From Dyadobacter fanqingshengii (GTDB lineage: Bacteria > Bacteroidota > Bacteroidia > Cytophagales > Spirosomataceae), in the NCBI RefSeq assembly GCF_023822005.2, contig NZ_CP098806.1:3348001-3412000 (forward strand): a stretch of DNA of 64,000 nt, in the 5' to 3' direction. The notes beneath the pieces were generated by a model. The model saw only the letters and a list, made by a program, of their open reading frames with translations, had not been told where the DNA came from and ran no database searches. This document shows, piece by piece, positions 8,501-17,332 of the stretch (its first letter is position 1; each line of letters starts with the position of its first letter). The translations under genes and the position numbers were made by a program.

Positions 8501-9070
8501 TTAGGCAAAAATTGCTTCCGGAACATCGACGGCAAATATATGCCGCAATTCCTGCAACGCCTTGCGAATCCTGGATTTGACTGTTCCCAAAGGTAAGCTC
8601 AGCCGTTCTGAAACTTCTTCATGCGTATAACCCTGGAAGTAAACCATTTCAATCAGCAGTTTGCGCTCAGGTAGTAAGCGGTCTACGATGGATCGCAAAT
8701 CCATGGTAGCTGGCAGCGGATTAAATATGGCGACGGAACAAAGATCTCTGTCCCGAACCGATTCCAGGTTGATAATTTTATCTTTTTTGATCTCAACACG
8801 CAATTTGTCAATGGCGGTGTTACGGGCAATGTTTAAAATCCAGGTGAATAATGTCCCTTTTTCAGGGTTATAACTTCCAATATTTTTCCAAATTTTGAGA
8901 AACGTATCCTGCATGGTGTCACAGGCGCGCTCTTCATCCTTTACGATCTTGATAATGATTCCATACAAAGCCGGAGAATAGTGATCATACAGATATTCGA
9001 AGGCACTACGATCGTTTGATTTCAGGAGGGATGTCAACTCTTGTTCAGTGTAGATGTTCCTGGCAGTCAT
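8501..9070 (-). CDS. ECF-type RNA polymerase sigma factor
   Basis: 189 residues. Region 2 spans about 15-85 (FEYLYDHYSPALYGIIIKIV, then DTFLKIWKNIGSYNPEKGTLFTWILNIARNTAIDKLR), and region 4 about 125-180 (LPERKLLIEMVYFQGYTHEEVSERLSLPLGTVKSRIRKAL) carries the -35-binding helix-turn-helix. It resembles sigma factors normally paired with a zinc-free RskA-type anti-sigma gene directly downstream, yet the downstream 540 bp hold no intact gene. The divergent neighbour is the DUF885-like lipoprotein gene. Confidence 0.92.
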   Translation of the reverse strand: MTARNIYTEQELTSLLKSNDRSAFEYLYDHYSPALYGIIIKIVKDEERACDTMQDTFLKIWKNIGSYNPEKGTLFTWILNIARNTAIDKLRVEIKKDKIINLESVRDRDLCSVAIFNPLPATMDLRSIVDRLLPERKLLIEMVYFQGYTHEEVSERLSLPLGTVKSRIRKALQELRHIFAVDVPEAIFA

Positions 9071-9164
9071 ATAATTGATTATTATCTGGGTTCTTTACTC
9101 CGGGATTGAATCCGCACGTTTGGATATTTATTAATACTGTTCCAGTTCTGTTTACGATCAATCT

Positions 9165-9177
9165 GTGTAATTTACAC
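9165..9177. promoter_or_regulatory. Palindrome GTGTAA-T-TTACAC nested in a longer inverted repeat
   Basis: A perfect 6-1-6 dyad midway between the divergent sigma gene (start 9070) and lipoprotein gene (start 9218). It is flanked by CCAGTTC (9142-9148) and its reverse complement GAACTGG (9187-9193). The position suggests an operator; no regulator can be named. Confidence 0.4.
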
Positions 9178-9217
9178 TCAATGTGGGAACTGGTGTTTTA
9201 TCTAACAGCGTAGCCTA

Positions 9218-10540
9218 ATGACCATTAAAAGCATTTTTACATGCATTGTTGTGTGTATAATTATCGCCTGTTCGTCAGAAAAACAGTCTGAAAATGATGA
9301 GGCAAGGTTAAAAGAAATCGGTCGCAAATATGTGGTGCTTGGTCTTACCATAGGCCAGTATGATCCCGACTTTGTGGATGCATATTACGGGCCGGATTCA
9401 CTCCGGCCAAAAGCTGTCAGGGACACCTCTGCTTTCCCCAAAGACAGCCTGATCCTCCAAGTTTCCGGTTTGCAAAAGCAAATCGCCGAACTGGTTGCAG
9501 CCTCAACCAATGACACCATCCGCTCCCGCGCCGACTGGCTCGCGTCACAATTGACCGCATTTGAGCGGAGAATAAAAATCTTTTCAGGTGAAATCGCCCC
9601 ATTTGATACGGAATCAAAGGACTTGTTCGATGCCGTTGCACCGGTATATTCTGAGAAACATTTCCAGGATCTGATCGCCAAACTGGACGGTATTTTACCG
9701 GGAAAAGGCCCTCTTCCCGACCGGTTCCAAAAGCTGGCGACGCGATTTTTGATTCCAAAAAACAAAATCGACACTGTTTTCCAGGTGGCGATAGCCGAAG
9801 CCAGAAAGCGCACATTACAACATTATACATTGCCTCCGGGAGAAAATTTCAAGCTGGAATATGTGACGGACAAGCCGTGGTCGGGATATAACTGGTACAA
9901 AGGCAATTACCAAAGCCTGATCCAGATCAATATCAGTCAGCCTATCTTTATCCAAAGGGCCATTGATCTGGCTTGTCACGAAGGCTATCCAGGCCATCAC
10001 GTTTTTAATGCGCTTTTGGAAAAAAATGTTTACCGGGACAAAGGCTCGCAGGAAATTTCGCTTTATCCCCTTTTTAGTCCGCAGTCGCTGATTGCAGAAG
10101 GAAGCGCCAACTATGGCATTTCCATTGCTTTTCCCGGTGATGAGCAGGAACAGTATTGCAAGCAAGTGCTGATGCCGGTAGCCGGCCTGGATACAACTGG
10201 CATACATGCTTATTTTGAGGCGGCCAAAATCGGTTCAGCACTCAATTACGCCCGAAATGAGGTGGCCAGAGGACTTGTTAACAAGTCCATGACTGACAAA
10301 GAAGCATTGCGCTGGCTAACAGACTATTGCCTGCTTACTGAAAAAGGCGCTGCGGATTATCTCAGGTTCATCAAAAAATACAGAAGCTATGTGATCAACT
10401 ACAATTACGGACAGGATCTGGTCAAAAGTTACATTGAAAGAACGTCCGGCCAGGATTCTGAAAAACGCTGGAAAGCATTTGAAAAATTATTAAGTAACCC
10501 TATGAAAGCCAGCGATTTGATGGCTCAAAAGAAAGAATAA
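9218..10540 (+). CDS. DUF885-like putative zinc metallopeptidase lipoprotein
   Basis: 440 residues. The N-terminus is a lipoprotein signal with lipobox IIIAC (Cys18), so the protein should be anchored in a periplasm-facing or outer membrane leaflet. HEGYPGHH (about 254-261) is the signature of the DUF885 group, a gluzincin-like fold in which the two histidines would bind zinc; LIAEGSANYG (about 287-296) could supply the third, glutamate ligand. The substrate is unknown. The next gene, a serine hydrolase, starts six bases later, so the two are probably co-transcribed. Confidence 0.78.
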   Translation: MTIKSIFTCIVVCIIIACSSEKQSENDEARLKEIGRKYVVLGLTIGQYDPDFVDAYYGPDSLRPKAVRDTSAFPKDSLILQVSGLQKQIAELVAASTNDTIRSRADWLASQLTAFERRIKIFSGEIAPFDTESKDLFDAVAPVYSEKHFQDLIAKLDGILPGKGPLPDRFQKLATRFLIPKNKIDTVFQVAIAEARKRTLQHYTLPPGENFKLEYVTDKPWSGYNWYKGNYQSLIQINISQPIFIQRAIDLACHEGYPGHHVFNALLEKNVYRDKGSQEISLYPLFSPQSLIAEGSANYGISIAFPGDEQEQYCKQVLMPVAGLDTTGIHAYFEAAKIGSALNYARNEVARGLVNKSMTDKEALRWLTDYCLLTEKGAADYLRFIKKYRSYVINYNYGQDLVKSYIERTSGQDSEKRWKAFEKLLSNPMKASDLMAQKKE

Positions 10541-10546
10541 TAATAA

Positions 10547-11473
10547 ATGAGAAATTGTCTGCTTTCACTCCTTCTGTTTTCTGTATCATTTGTAAAGGCT
10601 CAGCCTTCCGCCGTTGGCAAAACATCCATGGACCATAAGCTCGTTAAAAAGCTGGAAGAAGCAATGGCCGGATTCAAAGGGGAAGCAGGGATTTATGTGC
10701 GCAACCTGAAAACAAACCGCATTGCCGAAGTCCACGCAGACTCGATTTTCCCTACGGCAAGCATGGTTAAGGTGCCTATTTTGTGTGGGATTTTTGATAA
10801 AATTAATCGCGGTGAAGTCGCATTCAACCAGGAACTGGTCTATCGCGATTCGTTGAAATACGACAATGGCATTGTGGGATCATTCCGGGATAGCACCAAG
10901 ATTGCGTTACCGAAAGTTGTGCATTTAATGATCTCGCAGAGTGATAACACGGGCAGCCTTTGGCTCCAAGCGATGGCTGGTGGCGGCGCAACCATTAACC
11001 AGTGGCTGGACAGCAATGGATTTGGCAACATCCGAGTCAACTCGCGCACACCCGGGCGAAAAGAAAATCAGGCGAAATACGGCTGGGGACAAACCACACC
11101 GCGGGAAATGGCCGAGCTTGTTGCTATGATCCGCAATGGTAAGGCGATCAACCCGGCGGTTAGCGAGCGCATGTATCGTTATTTGGGGATGCAGTTTTGG
11201 GACGGAGAATCTATTTCGCAAGTTCCGCCCAACATCAAGATCGCAGCTAAAAGCGGAGCGGTTAATCAGGCCAAGTCCGAGGTGCTGGTCATTCACGCGC
11301 CGCACGGGGATTATGTGTTTTGTGTGGCAACAAAAAACCAGCAGGATCAGGCGTGGGAAAAAGATAATGAGGGTTATGTGCTCATCCGCAAGTTATCTGC
11401 CATCATCTGGAACCACTTCGAGCCCAAAAGCGACTGGAAACCCTTGCAGGAATCTGAAAAATTCTGGTTTTAA
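10547..11473 (+). CDS. Class A beta-lactamase-like serine hydrolase
   Basis: 308 residues with a signal peptide (MRNCLLSLLLFSVSFVKAQ). Penicillin-recognising motifs are present: Ser72-x-x-Lys75 (ASMVKV), Ser132-Asp-Asn134 (SQSDN) and Lys235-Ser-Gly (AAKSG). These define the beta-lactamase/transpeptidase fold in the periplasm. The omega-loop Glu-x-x-x-Asn of true class A lactamases is not clearly placed, so it may be a peptidoglycan hydrolase or lactamase-related enzyme rather than a resistance enzyme. It lies six bases after the DUF885-like gene. Confidence 0.82.
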   Translation: MRNCLLSLLLFSVSFVKAQPSAVGKTSMDHKLVKKLEEAMAGFKGEAGIYVRNLKTNRIAEVHADSIFPTASMVKVPILCGIFDKINRGEVAFNQELVYRDSLKYDNGIVGSFRDSTKIALPKVVHLMISQSDNTGSLWLQAMAGGGATINQWLDSNGFGNIRVNSRTPGRKENQAKYGWGQTTPREMAELVAMIRNGKAINPAVSERMYRYLGMQFWDGESISQVPPNIKIAAKSGAVNQAKSEVLVIHAPHGDYVFCVATKNQQDQAWEKDNEGYVLIRKLSAIIWNHFEPKSDWKPLQESEKFWF

Positions 11474-11506
11474 AAACCTTCCGGACCATGCGGCCCGAAA
11501 GGTTTT
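11473..11506. terminator. Bidirectional intrinsic terminator
   Basis: AAAACCTT (11473-11480) pairs with AAGGTTTT (11499-11506), with inner CGG/CCG pairing. It has A and T runs on both sides, between the convergent serine hydrolase and AztD-like genes. Confidence 0.8.
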
Positions 11507-11513
11507 ATCATGG

Positions 11514-12722
11514 CTAATGACTTTCGTCGGACTCAATGCCCAGCACGCTCAAACGATAAGGCGTAGCCGAAACTTTGATTTTTTCAACCCGGGAAAGATC
11601 GTCGGCATTTATCCGCAGCAATTCTCCGCTTTTGGGCTGGGTAATGTATATAAACCGTGTCGTTGCTTCCAGTTGAGGCTTTTGCGTTTCATCTTTGGCC
11701 GTAGCCGGGATTACGGATCCATTGTTCTTCACTGAATTCGTTCTTAAATCGAAAATCCGCACTTCGCCACTGTGCAGTAGTGTAACCAGATTATTTCCGG
11801 CGTAGTCCACTTTTGCCTGCATAATGTCGGCATTGGCTAAAATCGGTGTCACCGTATTGGCAACGATATCAATCAGATATGCGCCCCTGGCGGCTGTGAA
11901 TCCGATGAATTTTCCAGCTCCTCTTGCTTCCAGGATTGATCCAAACCATGCGTCACCAAAGTCGGCCGAATGGGCGATTAATCTTTGTTTTCCGCTGGGT
12001 TCCACAACCAAAATCCCACTGGAAGAGCCAAATAATGAAACCGTACCATTGGTGGCGTTGCCGTGAATTCCCTTTGTTTGAAGTGTAGAGGCGAAAAGTG
12101 TTTTGCCGGAAGCATCAATGATCTTCACGCGCTCGGGCAATGTGCCTGCTACTGAGCCGTCCTTCTCCGTAACGGCATAAGTGCCGTTGTCAAACTTCGT
12201 CATAGCGCCGTGATGGGCAATGTTTCCGGTGTTGATAATAGTCATTTTGGCTCCGGGCGTGTGAAAATCGGCCTCTCTGGCGATGGCCAGCGTTCCATCT
12301 CCATCATTGAAAGTAATGATCTCGTCGCCTTTGCTTTTGAAATGCGTCGGCTTGTTTCCGGTGAAGGTCAATGCGCCAAATTTGGGCGTTCCTTTTACAT
12401 CCACATGGTCGCCGTGACCCTCAAAACCAGTGTCAAAAAGCTGCACGAAGTTGTTGGCTCCGTTAACTAACGCACCGAAACGGCCCGCCTGCGTTCCATA
12501 CAATGCTGATTTCGGAAACTGGGCTTCAAACTTTTCAACCGTCAGCTTAACAGGATCAACAAGGGAAATCTCTTTACTTACCTCATCGTTTACCAGGATA
12601 CGGATGAATTTAAATTCGCTTTGCGCGACGGGATCAACCTGATTATCATCATCCGTGTCGCAGGAAGCAAGCGCGAAAACAAGGCCAAGTGTCAGGAGTG
12701 TTTTGAATAAATTCTTTTTCAT
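11514..12722 (-). CDS. AztD-like zinc metallochaperone lipoprotein
   Basis: 402 residues with a lipoprotein signal (lipobox ALASC, Cys21) and an acidic DTDDDN stretch after it. The body is repetitive beta structure as in the beta-propeller AztD. It has likely metal-binding histidines in EGHGDHVDV (near 120), NIAHHGAM (near 190), IHGNAT and AHSADFGDAWFG. AztD of Paracoccus delivers zinc to the AztC solute-binding protein of a zinc ABC importer; no aztABC genes are in the window. Two Fur/Zur-type operators overlap its promoter (12738-12792), which fits zinc-repressed expression. Confidence 0.75.
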   Translation of the reverse strand: MKKNLFKTLLTLGLVFALASCDTDDDNQVDPVAQSEFKFIRILVNDEVSKEISLVDPVKLTVEKFEAQFPKSALYGTQAGRFGALVNGANNFVQLFDTGFEGHGDHVDVKGTPKFGALTFTGNKPTHFKSKGDEIITFNDGDGTLAIAREADFHTPGAKMTIINTGNIAHHGAMTKFDNGTYAVTEKDGSVAGTLPERVKIIDASGKTLFASTLQTKGIHGNATNGTVSLFGSSSGILVVEPSGKQRLIAHSADFGDAWFGSILEARGAGKFIGFTAARGAYLIDIVANTVTPILANADIMQAKVDYAGNNLVTLLHSGEVRIFDLRTNSVKNNGSVIPATAKDETQKPQLEATTRFIYITQPKSGELLRINADDLSRVEKIKVSATPYRLSVLGIESDESH

Positions 12723-12737
12723 AAAAAAATCTTTAAA

Positions 12738-12792
12738 TGCAACAATGATGCAAATATAGAATCATGAGATTCAATAATGCAACATTGATGCA
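12738..12792 (-). promoter_or_regulatory. Promoter with two 7-1-7 Fur/Zur-type operators
   Basis: Two copies of TGCAACAWTGATGCA (12738-12752 and 12778-12792), each a 15-bp 7-1-7 inverted repeat with one mismatched pair, lie 40 bp apart. The minus strand carries TATATTTG (12751-12758), an exact TAnnTTTG element touching the proximal copy, while a TTG about 21 bp further up lies in the distal copy. GAATC-ATGA-GATTC (12759-12772) sits between. The layout and the zinc-protein gene downstream suggest Zur; the regulator is inferred. Confidence 0.7.
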
Positions 12793-12833
12793 AATAAAGA
12801 TTTCGGAAATAATAAGTTGTTTTATCCCAAACC

Positions 12834-13121
12834 CTAAGCAATCGCCTCCCTGAGGAGATTCCGGCTTTCTTTTTTGACAAAAGTAATAGGCACGAAATCG
12901 TCATTTGGTGCGCCTATGTAGTAAACCGTCCATTCCGGATCGTGATGCGAAAGCATTTCGCTAATGCAATCGGCACGGTGCGCGACCGGATTTGAGCAGT
13001 CCTCCCAATAAAAAAGCTCAACACGGTAAAACAAGTTTTGTTTCATACCATTGATTGTTACTTCAACTTTGATCTCCTGCTTGCCTTGAAGCGGTGGGAT
13101 GGGAATGGCAATATGGCTCAT
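12834..13121 (-). CDS. Small protein of unknown function
   Basis: 95 residues beginning MSHIAIPIPPLQGKQEIKVEVTINGMKQNLFYRVELFYWED. Alternating strands and an aromatic centre suggest a small all-beta or alpha/beta cytoplasmic protein; no signal peptide or metal motif other than two cysteines (SNPVAHRADC) is seen. It is not recognised. It is separated from the AztD-like gene by the operator region and from the permease gene by about 57 bp, so it may be read through from the latter. Confidence 0.6.
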   Translation of the reverse strand: MSHIAIPIPPLQGKQEIKVEVTINGMKQNLFYRVELFYWEDCSNPVAHRADCISEMLSHHDPEWTVYYIGAPNDDFVPITFVKKESRNLLREAIA

Positions 13122-13178
13122 GATTGTTATAGATTAGAAATTCAACATAGCTGAGGTATTTAGCAATGAAAATCTGAT

Positions 13179-15578
13179 TCACTCACTTCGTAACGATTTT
13201 ACGGGATTTGTCAATGCCGCTTTAACGCTTTGAAAGCTGATGGTAAGCAATGCAACCACAACAGAAAGTGCCCCGGCCAGCGCAAAAATCCACCATTCAA
13301 TGTCGATCCTGTACGCAAAATCTTTCAGCCATGTGCTCACCGCCCACCAGGCGACGGGAGTAGCAATGATAATCGAGACGATGACAAGCTTTAAAAAATC
13401 TTTGGAAAGCAGCGCAACAATGCCCGCCACAGATGCACCCATTACTTTACGCACACCAATCTCCTTAATGCGACGCTCTGCCGAATAGGAAGCCAATCCG
13501 AACAGGCCCAGGCAAGACACAAAAATAGCCAGGCCGGCAAGAATGCCCACGATCTCACTTACCTGACTGTCTGCCTTATATAAAGTTGCAAAATGGTCGT
13601 CCAGAAATGAATATTCAAATTCCTGCTCAGGCACAATGCTGTTCCAAACCGCCTGAATGCCCGCGATAGCCTGTTTTGCATCCTTACCTTTTATACGCAC
13701 AGACATTTCTTCATAACCCCAATCTTTCTGGTTAAAAAGACAAAGCGTTTCTATTTTATGATGCAGTGAATTGAAGTTAAAATCCTTGGCAACGCCCACA
13801 ATCACACCCGCCGAATCCATGCCTGAAAAACCAAAATGCTTTCCTATCAAGGTTTGCAGCGTTAATTTTGGCTGATCCTTCAAAAGCTCCCTGGCCAGCG
13901 ATTCATTGACAATGTAAGCCTTTGCATTGTCGGCAGCATCGTCGCGGAAATTCCTTCCGGCAATGATTTTAATTTTATATAAAGACAAATAATCCGGATC
14001 CACAACCACTTGGGAAGAAGCTATTTCCTTTTGCGGGCCGTCGCCATGAAATGTCACGCCGGTCTGGTGGAGGTTATTGCCCAGCCGTTGCTGGGAACCG
14101 GTGACGCCGGACACAAACGAACCGGACAGCAATTCTTGTTTAAGCGCCTGATATTTAGGGCCGGACTTCGAACCGAGCGGAATGATCACAACTTGCTCCT
14201 TATCAAAACCAGGATCTTTTTGCTCCATATAGCGCAATTGCTTGACCGCGAATCCCGTGGCAATGATCAAAAAAATGGCACTTGAAAATTGTGTGATTAC
14301 CAGCACATTCCTGAAATTGGCTTTACCGGTCTTCAATGTGCCTTTCAAAACCATAATCGGCTGAAACGACGACAGAAATGCGGCCGGATATAAACCTGAA
14401 AATATCCCGATCACCACTGTTCCGAACAAGATGCCGAAGAGCAGCGAAGGATTGGTAAAAAAAGCAAAATCGAGCTCGCGCTGACTGAAATTGCTCACGG
14501 CGGGAATTAACAACTTCACCATTAAAATCGCCAGCACCAATGCCATGAAAGCAAGCAAAATGGACTCGCCGATAAACTGCCCGGCCAGTTGAAACCGTTG
14601 GGCTCCAATAGACTTCCTGATTCCGACTTCCTTGGCTCTGCCCGTAGAGCGCGCCGTGGACAAATTCATAAAATTGACGCAGGCGATAACCAGCACAATG
14701 ATGCCGATCACCGAAAATATGTAAGTATAATTGCGATCGAACTTCTGGTAATTGATGTAATCGTGGGTTATCTCCGTGGATCTTCCGTGCACATCGGTGA
14801 GCGGCTGCAGGAAAAGCTCATAACTGCTGGCGCCTTCCTTGCTCATATGTCTGCCCAGGTAAGCGGGGAATTTCTTTTCCAATGCGGCGATGTTGGCGCC
14901 GGGAGCTAGTTCCAGGTAGGTTACCAGCCAGTTGCCGCCCCAGTTATTCATATAATCCGGCTTGATGATCGTTTTGAAGGAAAACAAGGCGTCAAACTGC
15001 AAGTGCGATGTAGGCGGAACATTTCTCATCACACCGGTCACTTTGAATGTGAGCGTATCTCCTCCACAATGAATGATGGACTTTCCGATCGGATTTTGAT
15101 TTCCAAAAATACCCGCCGCGCTTTTCTCAGAGAGAACGACCGTGTTAGGTTCTCTCAGCACATTTCCCTTTTGGCCATCTATAAGCTCATAATCAAACAT
15201 TTCCAAAAAATTCTCATCGACCCACAGCGCACTGGCCAGCTCGGTTTTTTTCTCCTGATACAGCAGCGCGACGTCATCAAACTTTCGGATGCGAACGAAA
15301 TTCTTTATTTCCGGAAACTCATTTTTGAGCGTGGGGCCCATAGGAAACATGGAAAGGGCCACTTTTTGAGGCGCCACCATCCCTTTGAACTTCTGGACTT
15401 CATCGAGCCGGTAAATGTTTTTGGAGTGGAATTTGTCAAAACTATTTTCGTAAAAAACGAAAACCATGATGAGAATGCAGGCGGCCATTCCTATCGCAAG
15501 GCCAATAATGTTGATCCCGGAAAAGACTTTATTCTTCCAGATATTGCGAAAAGCAATTTTCAGGTAATTTTTCAGCAT
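13179..15578 (-). CDS. MacB/FtsX-type ABC permease 1
   Basis: 799 residues with the architecture that recurs along the window. TM1 is at about 20-43, periplasmic MacB_PCD domain 1 at 44-285 and TM2 at 284-306, followed by the cytoplasmic coupling motif KEVGIRK (316-322). TM3 and TM4 (335-360, 380-405), TM5 (about 424-446) and periplasmic domain 2 (447-675) come next, then TM6-8 with a second coupling motif KEIGVRK near 707. This is a duplicated type VII (MacB/LolC-like) transmembrane subunit without an ATPase domain. It is a one-gene block with its own control region at 15605-15713. The cargo is unknown. Confidence 0.93.
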   Translation of the reverse strand: MLKNYLKIAFRNIWKNKVFSGINIIGLAIGMAACILIMVFVFYENSFDKFHSKNIYRLDEVQKFKGMVAPQKVALSMFPMGPTLKNEFPEIKNFVRIRKFDDVALLYQEKKTELASALWVDENFLEMFDYELIDGQKGNVLREPNTVVLSEKSAAGIFGNQNPIGKSIIHCGGDTLTFKVTGVMRNVPPTSHLQFDALFSFKTIIKPDYMNNWGGNWLVTYLELAPGANIAALEKKFPAYLGRHMSKEGASSYELFLQPLTDVHGRSTEITHDYINYQKFDRNYTYIFSVIGIIVLVIACVNFMNLSTARSTGRAKEVGIRKSIGAQRFQLAGQFIGESILLAFMALVLAILMVKLLIPAVSNFSQRELDFAFFTNPSLLFGILFGTVVIGIFSGLYPAAFLSSFQPIMVLKGTLKTGKANFRNVLVITQFSSAIFLIIATGFAVKQLRYMEQKDPGFDKEQVVIIPLGSKSGPKYQALKQELLSGSFVSGVTGSQQRLGNNLHQTGVTFHGDGPQKEIASSQVVVDPDYLSLYKIKIIAGRNFRDDAADNAKAYIVNESLARELLKDQPKLTLQTLIGKHFGFSGMDSAGVIVGVAKDFNFNSLHHKIETLCLFNQKDWGYEEMSVRIKGKDAKQAIAGIQAVWNSIVPEQEFEYSFLDDHFATLYKADSQVSEIVGILAGLAIFVSCLGLFGLASYSAERRIKEIGVRKVMGASVAGIVALLSKDFLKLVIVSIIIATPVAWWAVSTWLKDFAYRIDIEWWIFALAGALSVVVALLTISFQSVKAALTNPVKSLRSE

Positions 15579-15604
15579 ATAATGACAGGAGTTAGATAAG
15601 GGGT

Positions 15605-15623
15605 TAGCAACAAATTTATGCCA
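15605..15623 (-). promoter_or_regulatory. TGGCAT promoter-like element of permease 1
   Basis: The minus strand reads TGGCATAAATTTGTTGCTA, identical over 19 bases to the element before permease 10 (38975-38993). TGGCA resembles the -24 part of a sigma-54 promoter, but the GC that would be the -12 part is 12 rather than 10 bases from GG. It is 26 bases before the ATG at 15578. Confidence 0.5.
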
Positions 15624-15667
15624 CTCACAACAATGCGCTAACTATCAACGCCTTACATGCTTAAAAA

Positions 15668-15713
15668 CGAACAAAGTTGTCCGAAATCGGACAACTTTGT
15701 TCGGCTGTGAACA
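15668..15713 (-). promoter_or_regulatory. Paired dyad (enhancer-like) sites within a 36-bp palindrome
   Basis: Site 1 is TGTCCGAAATCGGACA (15678-15693) and site 2 TGTTCGGCTGTGAACA (15698-15713), start-to-start 20 bp. Site 1 is the core of a perfect 17-2-17 palindrome (15668-15703). The minus strand has five T after it, so it could also terminate wzi transcription. The same paired layout precedes three other permease blocks. Confidence 0.7.
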
Positions 15714-15729
15714 GCTTATATTTACGTTT

Positions 15730-17232
15730 CTACCAGCTTCTTTTTATGCCAAAATAGCCGCCGGCACTATTCACGAAAAGATCCCCGTTATCAAGGCCCA
15801 ATTTGGCTATCAGCGTGGTCCTTTTTAGGCTAGGAAACGCATATTCACCAGCCAGATAAGTGGATAACTGGCCGCGTATGGGGCTAAATTCTTGTCCCGG
15901 CATTCCGAAGTTGCGGCTGTAAGAAACCTTTAAAGTAAGCGAAAGCACATTCCGCCAACCTCCCTGCACGCCCGCATACCAGACATTGACGCGGTTACTC
16001 GGAAAATAGCGCGTACTCGTGGGATTCGACTGATCCATATCCTTACCAGGCACAATAAACGGTGTGCCGACGGTGCGGTCAAAATAGGACCAGCCTTTTG
16101 AATACTGGGAATGGTTGAAATAATTGTCAGCACCCTGGTAAGTGCTTCCTGGGATGTAAAATGAGGATCCGGACTGGTCTTTTGTTGTCAGGAATTCGAG
16201 GGTAAGGTGCGTTACTGCGAAGCCCGCATTATTTGGTAATGATCTCATTTTCAAATTAACGCCAAACAAGCCATCCGGCACATTTTTGAAAAGCATGCTG
16301 GAAACATCTTCAAATGGATGCTGATGGTAGACAAAAAGCTGCTTATCGTCAAGCTTCGTTTCAAAAGCAAAATCGTAGCTTCCCAAATGATTCCCCAACC
16401 GGTAACTGTCAAATGATCCATAACCGTTTTTGGTAAACCAGTTTTTAGAAGTATAAGCCAGCACCACATTGGGATAAAACTTCCAGGAAGATGGCAATTC
16501 ACCATTCAACGCTAGTTCAGGATGTTTTTTCAACTCCTCGGAATGACCTGCCCAAAGCACATTATGGTTGAGCCCGAAGTAAAATTTACTTTTGGACTTA
16601 ACCTTTCCCAGCCTGAAATAGAGGAATTTTTGATGCAACCTGACGCCTTTGATATAATCGGCATCAAACCACCCGTGCGAGAAACCAGCATGTACTGCCA
16701 GAAAATTGCGCGTAAATTTTAGCGGAACAAACGTGATCGTCCCAATTTGCACCTTCGGAATCGGCAAAGCGTTGCCCGAACCTGCATAAAACCCGGAGGA
16801 TAATGTTGTATCGCCCAAACCCATCATCTCCCGCCGTCTCCCTGCATATATTTCCAGCATTTTAAACCTTGCTTTCACATGCGCCTCCGGCAACAGGACG
16901 TGGAACTGATCCTGGTCATTATACGTAAGCACGGGATTCACTGCAAATCCCCAATCTGTCTTTTGCGGACGATTGGAAAGGCTATCGAAAAAAACGTAAT
17001 CTCTACGGAGCGAAGCTTGGATTTGTCCTGCCGGACCGGTCATGGGCGCAATGCCAAACTGGTTGGTACGCAGCCAGAAAGGGGTCGTTTCTGGGGATGA
17101 AATGTAGGCACCGGCTTCAAGTCCTGCTTTCAAACCTAAGGGCAAAACAGGGCCAGTTTGCGCATTCACGCGCAGACATTGAAAATAACAAAGGCAGATA
17201 GTGGTGTAAAAAATCAGTCTGAACCTGAGCAT
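15730..17232 (-). CDS. Capsule assembly Wzi family outer-membrane protein
   Basis: 500 residues from the ATG at 17232; an in-frame ATG ten codons upstream (17262) would put extra residues before the signal peptide LRFRLIFYTTICLCYFQCLRVNAQ and is less likely. The mature part is rich in amphipathic strands ending in aromatic residues, as in an 18-strand barrel. It carries the Wzi-family hallmarks YAGRRREMMGLGD, SGFYAGSGNALPIPKVQIGT and FTRNFLAVHAGFSHGW. Wzi binds capsular polysaccharide at the cell surface in Escherichia coli; in Bacteroidota the role is inferred. It interrupts the permease array between blocks 1 and 2. Confidence 0.85.
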   Translation of the reverse strand: MLRFRLIFYTTICLCYFQCLRVNAQTGPVLPLGLKAGLEAGAYISSPETTPFWLRTNQFGIAPMTGPAGQIQASLRRDYVFFDSLSNRPQKTDWGFAVNPVLTYNDQDQFHVLLPEAHVKARFKMLEIYAGRRREMMGLGDTTLSSGFYAGSGNALPIPKVQIGTITFVPLKFTRNFLAVHAGFSHGWFDADYIKGVRLHQKFLYFRLGKVKSKSKFYFGLNHNVLWAGHSEELKKHPELALNGELPSSWKFYPNVVLAYTSKNWFTKNGYGSFDSYRLGNHLGSYDFAFETKLDDKQLFVYHQHPFEDVSSMLFKNVPDGLFGVNLKMRSLPNNAGFAVTHLTLEFLTTKDQSGSSFYIPGSTYQGADNYFNHSQYSKGWSYFDRTVGTPFIVPGKDMDQSNPTSTRYFPSNRVNVWYAGVQGGWRNVLSLTLKVSYSRNFGMPGQEFSPIRGQLSTYLAGEYAFPSLKRTTLIAKLGLDNGDLFVNSAGGYFGIKRSW

Positions 17233-17332
17233 AACGCACTTAAATGAAGGATTACCCTGCAAGATAAAGACCTTTATACAAATACTTTCTACCCATAAAT
17301 TATTTCAATATTATTAAACGGTGTTCCCCCTC

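Noticed and set aside
11136..11735. 199-codon plus-strand open frame spanning the serine hydrolase end and the AztD-like gene
   Set aside because: It crosses a bidirectional terminator and two genes in different frames, so it cannot be a real gene.
15605..15623. Calling the TGGCA element a definite sigma-54 promoter
   Set aside because: The GG to GC spacing is 12 rather than 10 bases in the best-conserved copies, so it is listed only as promoter-like.
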